Part shown: positions 20,687-25,222 of the stretch, piece by piece
Numbering within the stretch: position 1 is the first letter of the stretch
How the letters are laid out: each line of letters opens with the position of its first letter
NCBI RefSeq assembly: GCF_022712295.1
Contig: NZ_JALAGT010000203.1
Coordinates: 1-25,222, forward strand
Length of the DNA stretch: 25,222 nt
Reading direction: 5' to 3'
Source of the DNA: Galactobacter sp.
GTDB taxonomy: Bacteria; Actinomycetota; Actinomycetes; Actinomycetales; Micrococcaceae
Made by a program: the position numbers and the translations under genes
The notes under the pieces: model-generated
What the model was told of the DNA's origin: nothing
What the model saw: only the letters and a program-made list of their open reading frames with translations
Databases searched by the model: none

Positions 20687-22201
20687 TCAGGCCTCAGGCT
20701 TCAGGAGCGGATAAAGAATGGTCTCGCGGATGCCCACGCCCGTGAAGAGCATGACCAGACGATCCACGCCCAAGCCGATGCCGCCCATGGGCGGGGCACC
20801 GTATTCGAGGGCGCGCAGGAAATCCTCGTCCAGCTGCATGGCCTCGGGGTCGCCGTCGGCCGCCATCAGGGACTGCTGGGTCAGGCGTTCACGCTGAATG
20901 ACCGGATCGATCAGCTCGGAGAACGCGGTGCCGCGTTCCATACCGCCGATGATCAGGTCCCAGGCCTCGATGACGCCGGGCTTGGAACGGTGCGGACGGG
21001 CCAGCGGTTGTGCTGCCGGCGGATAGTCGTAGACGAAGGTCGGGTTGATCAGCGTGGGCTCCACGATCTCGCCGAAGAGCTCGATGACGATCTTCTCTGC
21101 ATCCCACTTGGGATCCAGCTTCACCTCGTGCTTCTCCGCGATCTCGCGGAGGGTGTCGGCGTCGGTGTCCGGAGTGATCTCCTGACCCACCGCCTCGGAG
21201 AGCCCCGGGTACACCGAAACCCACTTCCACTCACCGGAGAGGTCGATGGTGCCTGCCTCGGTCTCGATGACGCGACCCGCACCCACGGCGTCCGCGGCGT
21301 TGAGGATGATCTCCTTCAGGCGAGCGGCCATGACGAACTGATCCGCGTAGGCCTCATAGCACTCCAGAGTGGTGAACTCCGGGGAGTGCGTGGAATCCAC
21401 ACCCTCGTTGCGGAAGATCCGACCGATCTCGTAGACCTTGTTCACGCCACCCACCACGGTGCGCTTCAGGTACAGCTCCGTGGCGATGCGCAGCGTCATG
21501 TCCTGGTCGAAGGCATTCAGGTGCGTCTCGAAGGGACGCGCGGAGGCGCCACCGTGGATCAGCTGCAGCATGGGCGTCTCCACCTCCACGTAGGAGTGGG
21601 AGTCAAGGGTGTCGCGAATGGCCTTGGTGATCGCGGCGCGCTTGTAGATCATCTCGCGGGCCTCATCGCGAACGATCAGGTCTGCGTAGCGCTGGCGGAC
21701 ACGGGTCTCCTCGTTGAGGTCGGCGTGCAGCACCGGTAGTGGGCGCAGCGCCTTGGACGCCATGGACCAGGAGGTCGTCATGATGGAGAGCTCGCCGCGG
21801 CGAGAGGCGATGACGCGACCGGTCACCGCGAGGTGGTCACCCAGGTCCACGAGGTGCTTGAAGTCATCCAGGGACTCCTTGCCGACCTCGGCCAGGGACA
21901 GCATGACCTGCAGGCGCACACCCTCTCCCCTGGGGCCCGCCTCCTGCAGAGTCGCGAAGCAGAGCTTGCCGGTATTGCGCTGAAAAACCACGCGCCCCAC
22001 GATGCTGACCACGTCCGTGGTCTCCTCGCCGGGGGCCAGGTGGGCCCAGTAATCGCGCACCTCCAGCAGGGAGTGCGTGCGGGACACCCCTACGGGGTAT
22101 GCGTCGTTGCCGGCCGCGATGATCTCGTCACGCTTGGCCTGGCGCACCGCACGCTGGTCACGGGTGTCCACGGTCTGGCTGTCTGGGGTCTGAGCGCTCA
22201 C
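20687..22201 (-). CDS. lysS: Lysine--tRNA ligase, class II
   Basis: Charges tRNA-Lys with lysine in the cytoplasm. The 504-aa product has an N-terminal OB-fold anticodon-binding domain (VVSIVGRVVFQRNTGKLCFA through VTGRVIASRRGELSI) and the class II catalytic core. Motif 2 is visible as IFRNEGVDSTHSPEFTTLE, and motif 3 as GIGLGVDRL (474-482) near the C-terminus. EATPML-type motif 1 reads YVEVETPMLQLIHGGASARPF. Length is normal. The start is GTG at 22201; TAGACT 8 nt upstream suggests a leaderless transcript. The small membrane protein gene follows after 2 nt. No T-box or lysine riboswitch is visible in the short upstream region. Confidence 0.96.
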   Translation of the reverse strand: MSAQTPDSQTVDTRDQRAVRQAKRDEIIAAGNDAYPVGVSRTHSLLEVRDYWAHLAPGEETTDVVSIVGRVVFQRNTGKLCFATLQEAGPRGEGVRLQVMLSLAEVGKESLDDFKHLVDLGDHLAVTGRVIASRRGELSIMTTSWSMASKALRPLPVLHADLNEETRVRQRYADLIVRDEAREMIYKRAAITKAIRDTLDSHSYVEVETPMLQLIHGGASARPFETHLNAFDQDMTLRIATELYLKRTVVGGVNKVYEIGRIFRNEGVDSTHSPEFTTLECYEAYADQFVMAARLKEIILNAADAVGAGRVIETEAGTIDLSGEWKWVSVYPGLSEAVGQEITPDTDADTLREIAEKHEVKLDPKWDAEKIVIELFGEIVEPTLINPTFVYDYPPAAQPLARPHRSKPGVIEAWDLIIGGMERGTAFSELIDPVIQRERLTQQSLMAADGDPEAMQLDEDFLRALEYGAPPMGGIGLGVDRLVMLFTGVGIRETILYPLLKPEA

Positions 22202-22209
22202 AAGGGTCC

Positions 22210-22215
22210 AGTCTA
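22210..22215 (-). promoter_or_regulatory. Putative -10 element of lysS (leaderless start)
   Basis: TAGACT on the minus strand ends 8 nt before the GTG at 22201, so transcription would begin at or within a base or two of the start codon. TGAAAC, 17 nt further upstream, is a weak -35 candidate. No Shine-Dalgarno site is present. Confidence 0.45.
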
Positions 22216-22275
22216 CCGGCGGCTACCCGGAGGTTTCATGCGCAATTGCTCACCTTCGTGGCGCACCGAATGCCC

Positions 22276-22315
22276 GACGGCGGGTGACGGGACCACGGTC
22301 CCATCACCCGCCGTC
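22276..22315. terminator. Long hairpin terminator after the M13 peptidase gene
   Basis: GACGGCGGGTGACGGGACC (22276-22294) pairs with 22297-22315 over 18 of 19 positions, closing on a tight CACG turn. It starts 41 nt after the M13 peptidase stop on the minus strand and lies upstream of lysS. This insulates the two genes. Confidence 0.85.
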
Positions 22316-22355
22316 TGGCACAGAATTCGCATCGCAGGCGCCGACGGCGCCCGAC

Positions 22356-24347
22356 TCACCAAATGGTGACGCGCTCCTCGGGAGCCAACCACATGCCGTC
22401 GGACTCCGTGGTGCCATAGGCGGCGTGGAACGCATCCAGGTTCTTCGCGACCTGGTTCGAGCGGAACTCCGCGGGGGAATGCGGGTCGGTGGCGATGCGC
22501 GTGACCATCGTCTCCGGCCGCATCAGAGTGGCCCAGACCTTGGCGTTGGCCTCGAAGAAGCGCACGTCGCCGGGAACCCCGTCGATGGTGTCGGCCTCAT
22601 CGGTCTCGCCACGGGCCACCCGCTCCGCCACCAACGCCCGATAGGCCTTGTGGGCAATCCCCAGCCCACCGAGGTCGCCGATGTTCTCACCGAGCGTCAG
22701 TTTTCCGTTGACGTGGGTGTCCGGGGCCTCCGGCGGGACCAGGGCCTCGTACTGGGCCACGAGCGCACCCGTACGCTGCTCGAAGGCCTTGCGGTCCTCG
22801 TCGGTCCACCAATTGTTCAGCGCACCATCGCCATCGAACTGCGACCCCTGATCGTCGAAACCGTGACCGATCTCGTGACCGATCACGGAGCCGATGGCGC
22901 CGAAGTTGGCCGCGTCATCGCGGTCCACGTCGAAGAACGGAGGCCTGAGAATCGCAGCGGGGAAGGCAATCTCGTTGAGCAGCGGGTGGTAATAAGCATT
23001 GACGGTCTGCGGGAACATGAACCAGAGGTCCTTGTCCACGCCGTCGTCGATCTTCTGCAGTTCACGCTGCAGGTCGAAGGCCGCAACCTGAGCCACGTTG
23101 TGCAGCACGTCGGTGGCATCCAGCTCCATGGACGAGTAATCGATCCACTTCACCGGATAACCGATCTTGGGGTTGAACTTGGAGAGTTTGTCGAGGGCCT
23201 TCTCCCGGGTGGCCGGGGACATCCACGGCAGGTCGGTGATGGAGTCCCGGTAGGCGGCCAGCAACCGGGCTACGAGGTCATCCATGCGTTCCTTGGACTC
23301 CGGCGGGAAGTGCTCTGCGACGAAGAGCTGGCCCAGGTCCTCGCCGACGCCGCCCTCCACGAAGGCGACCCCACGCTTCCAGCGTGGCCGCTGCTCCGTG
23401 ACGCCACCCAGAGTCTTGGAGTAGAAGGACCAGTTCTCGGTGACGAATTCCTCTGAGAGGTACGGGGCCATGGAACGCACGTAGTTGGCGGCCAGCCACA
23501 CCTTCCAGTCCCCCAGCGGGACCCTCTGCAGTTCCTGGTGCAACCCCTCGAGGAAGGACGGCTGCCACACGTCCACGGTCTCGAAGTACTTGGCGTCGAT
23601 GCCGGCTGCCTGCAGCCAGGCCTCGAGCTCGGGTGCCAGCGCGAAGAGATCGTCTCCGCTCATCTTGTTGTAGCGAGCCACAGCGTCCCTGCACTTCACG
23701 GCGTCCCAGTGGTGGGAAGCCAGCGCGGTTTCGGTGCGCAGGATCGCTTCAGCCGAGTCCTTGGCCGGCTGGTCGGAGAACGTCACGCCTGTGGACTCGG
23801 CGGCCAGGGTCAGAAGTCGTTCCAGATGCTCCACATACTGTTCGCGGATCTGCCGGTACTCGTCCTCGCGGTAGTAGGCCTCGTCCGGCAGGCCGATCCC
23901 GGACTGGATGAAGCTGAGCAGGTTCACGTCAGGGTTGCCGGCGTCGCTCGACGCACCGGACTCCACGAAGGATCCCGTGCCTTGTGCGAAGAGTTCACCA
24001 CTCAGTTTCACGAACTCGTCCACGGATTCCAGGGCGGCGATGCGCTCCAGCGTTGCCGTAAGAGGTGTGCCGCCGGAGCGCTCGATGCGCTCGGTGTCCA
24101 TGAAGGACGACCACAGCGCCGCGATCCGGCTCCTCAAGGCGAAGAGCGGATCCTGCTCCTCGGTGGCGCCGGCATCCACGGCCTCGACCGAGGCGTCGAT
24201 GATGGCCTTGATATCTGCCTCGGCCCGGTCACGAAGCTGCGGGAAGGCCCCGTCGCTACCGCGGTCCCCCGGAATCTCGGCGGTTTCCAACCAATCATGG
24301 TTGACGCTGCGGTACAGATCGTCCTGCGGGCGGGGTGCGAGGGACAT
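22356..24347 (-). CDS. pepO: M13 family zinc metallopeptidase (PepO/neprilysin-like)
   Basis: A 663-aa zinc endopeptidase of the neprilysin family that cleaves short peptides. It has the N-terminal M13 domain (from DDLYRSVNHDWLETAEIPGD) and the C-terminal catalytic domain, with NAYYHPLLNEIAFPAAIL, the zinc site HEIGH (491-495) and the third-ligand motif GENIGDLGG (Glu554). There is no signal peptide or N-terminal membrane anchor, as is usual for bacterial PepO, so it is probably cytoplasmic. The start at 24347 (MSLAPRPQDD) has AGGAG 7 nt upstream; the in-frame ATG at 24353 is too close to that site. It is transcribed alone, with an upstream 16-bp palindrome and a downstream terminator. Confidence 0.93.
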   Translation of the reverse strand: MSLAPRPQDDLYRSVNHDWLETAEIPGDRGSDGAFPQLRDRAEADIKAIIDASVEAVDAGATEEQDPLFALRSRIAALWSSFMDTERIERSGGTPLTATLERIAALESVDEFVKLSGELFAQGTGSFVESGASSDAGNPDVNLLSFIQSGIGLPDEAYYREDEYRQIREQYVEHLERLLTLAAESTGVTFSDQPAKDSAEAILRTETALASHHWDAVKCRDAVARYNKMSGDDLFALAPELEAWLQAAGIDAKYFETVDVWQPSFLEGLHQELQRVPLGDWKVWLAANYVRSMAPYLSEEFVTENWSFYSKTLGGVTEQRPRWKRGVAFVEGGVGEDLGQLFVAEHFPPESKERMDDLVARLLAAYRDSITDLPWMSPATREKALDKLSKFNPKIGYPVKWIDYSSMELDATDVLHNVAQVAAFDLQRELQKIDDGVDKDLWFMFPQTVNAYYHPLLNEIAFPAAILRPPFFDVDRDDAANFGAIGSVIGHEIGHGFDDQGSQFDGDGALNNWWTDEDRKAFEQRTGALVAQYEALVPPEAPDTHVNGKLTLGENIGDLGGLGIAHKAYRALVAERVARGETDEADTIDGVPGDVRFFEANAKVWATLMRPETMVTRIATDPHSPAEFRSNQVAKNLDAFHAAYGTTESDGMWLAPEERVTIW

Positions 24348-24354
24348 GGGCATG

Positions 24355-24359
24355 CTCCT
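24355..24359 (-). promoter_or_regulatory. Ribosome-binding site fixing the M13 peptidase start
   Basis: AGGAG on the minus strand is 7 nt before ATG 24347 but only 1 nt before ATG 24353. The second methionine is therefore the likely start. Confidence 0.7.
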
Positions 24360-24459
24360 GATGAGATTCGCTGTGGTTTGTGGCGACTCTAACCCGGGAG
24401 GAGCAGCTCAGGGATGTCGGAGGCGGGAACTCCGCTCACGGCGTAGGACTCGTCCACAC

Positions 24460-24475
24460 TCGACACGCGTGTCGA
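24460..24475. repeat. 16-bp perfect palindrome upstream of the M13 peptidase gene
   Basis: TCGACACGCGTGTCGA is its own reverse complement. It lies about 113 nt upstream of the M13 start and between that gene and the rRNA terminator. It could be an operator for a dimeric regulator. No gene is seen in 24354-24605. Confidence 0.6.
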
Positions 24476-24537
24476 ATCGGTCGCGGTGCGACAGGCGGTG
24501 AGAGTTCCGGGTATGCAGATACAGGGTACGCGAAAGG

Positions 24538-24591
24538 GGTGTGGCCCCGCGCCTCGCCCAGTGTTGGCTGGGGGGGCTGCGGGGCCACACC
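24538..24591. terminator. rRNA operon terminator hairpin
   Basis: GGTGTGGCCCCGC (24538-24550) pairs perfectly with GCGGGGCCACACC (24579-24591), a 13-bp stem. The 28-nt loop can itself form a smaller CCCAG/CTGGG hairpin. It lies just past the 5S 3' end on the minus strand. CCTTT follows on that strand, and TGTTTT on the other, so it may work in both directions. Confidence 0.85.
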
Positions 24592-24605
24592 TGTTTTGGT
24601 TGTGT

Positions 24606-24724
24606 CCGGCGGTGTCCTACTCTCCCACAACCTCCCGGTTGCAGTACCATCGGCGCTGTAGGGCTTAGCTTCCGGGTTCGGGATGGGACCGGGCGTTTCC
24701 CCTACGCTATTGGACCGCCGTAAC
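24606..24724 (-). rRNA. rrf: 5S ribosomal RNA
   Basis: Read on the minus strand it begins GTTACGGCGGTCC and contains GGGAAACGCCCGGTCCC, the loop-B/C stretch ATCCCGAACCCGGAAGC and TAAGCCC. It then has GCGCCGATGGTACTGC, GGGAGGTTGTGGGAGAGTAG and a 3' CACCGCCGG that pairs with the 5' end. This is a complete actinobacterial 5S rRNA, close to my memory of the Micrococcus luteus sequence. Ends are good to a few bases. Confidence 0.93.
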
Positions 24725-24947
24725 TCTTTCACCCCTGATCCCAGCACCATGCATGGTGTCGTGGGTGGGTGGTCTTTACGGTGACCTCAACACGTACGTG
24801 TTGAAGACTATTCAATTATACACTCCCCCTGCCCACCCCCGGCACACACAGTGTGTGTTGGGGTGGGTGGGTTTGTTGTTTCGTAACCGCTTAGTGGACG
24901 CGAGCGTAGATCTTGTGCACTCCCCTTCTACTGGGGGGTGTTGGTGG
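24725..24947 (-). other. 23S-5S intergenic spacer with several palindromes
   Basis: No tRNA gene is seen. Perfect palindromes are CACCATGCATGGTG (24745-24758) and an 18-mer with arm TCAACACGT (24787-24804). A GT/CA hairpin lies at about 24832-24867, where CCCACCCC and CACACAC pair with GTGTGTG and GGGGTGGG. Such stems are usual sites of RNase processing of the rRNA precursor. A perfect -10 hexamer TATAAT occurs on the minus strand at 24820-24815. Confidence 0.7.

Positions 24948-25222
<275 letters not shown>

Noticed and set aside
22284..23456. 390-codon plus-strand open frame opposite the M13 peptidase
   Set aside because: The opposite strand carries the HEIGH zinc site and full M13 domains. 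No ribosome-binding site or domain supports the antisense frame.
24354..24605. tRNA gene between the M13 peptidase and the rRNA operon
   Set aside because: No cloverleaf, T-loop GTTCRANYC or 3' acceptor pairing could be found by eye; only a palindrome and the rRNA terminator are visible.

Overview
The window is chromosomal DNA from a high-GC Gram-positive bacterium, an actinobacterium of the Micrococcales and most likely the Micrococcaceae. The basis is the GC-rich coding sequence, Lsr2, DisA next to RadA, ClpC, a stand-alone mycobacterial-type N-acetylglutamate synthase, a DUF475/TerC protein, and a 5S rRNA closely resembling what I recall of Micrococcus luteus 5S. The species cannot be named from this sequence alone.

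Layout, left to right. (1) 1-3889, minus strand: the high-affinity phosphate operon pstS-pstC-pstA-pstB, with pstB cut by the window edge. Two tandem 11-bp PHO-box units lie upstream of pstS. (2) 4041-6226, plus: a FUSC-type membrane protein gene overlapping an alpha/beta-hydrolase gene by 1 nt. (3) 6465-8403, plus: a lower-GC gene for an HsdR-N-type nuclease, followed 13 nt later by a GC-rich gene for a seven-repeat RCC1 propeller. (4) 8472-11105, plus: radA and disA. (5) 11271-13113: a membrane-anchored unknown (minus) divergent from mutY (plus), with a perfect 17-bp inverted repeat between them. (6) 13117-14848, minus: a three-segment membrane/coiled-coil/Excalibur protein overlapping by 8 nt a lipoprotein HNH (DUF1524) nuclease. 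(7) 15017-16810: N-acetylglutamate synthase (minus) divergent from a DUF475 membrane protein (plus). (8) 17094-24347, all minus: clpC, lsr2, a small membrane protein, lysS and an M13 peptidase. (9) 24606-25222, minus: 5S rRNA and the 3' end of 23S rRNA of an rRNA operon.

Most genes are housekeeping: phosphate uptake, DNA repair and c-di-AMP signalling (radA, disA, mutY), proteolysis (clpC, pepO), nucleoid silencing (lsr2), translation (lysS, rRNA) and arginine synthesis. The accessory-looking material is the HsdR-N/RCC1 pair and the HNH/Excalibur pair.

The most striking non-coding structure is a 70-bp element present twice (6240-6309 and 19846-19915). In both copies four CGTCGGT units, two forward and two inverted, sit at identical 19-25-19 spacing. 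Other perfect palindromes lie at 16865-16890, 19716-19733, 24460-24475 and 24787-24804. Several genes (mutY, lysS, radA, possibly pstS) look leaderless. All calls come from reading the sequence; no database search was run.
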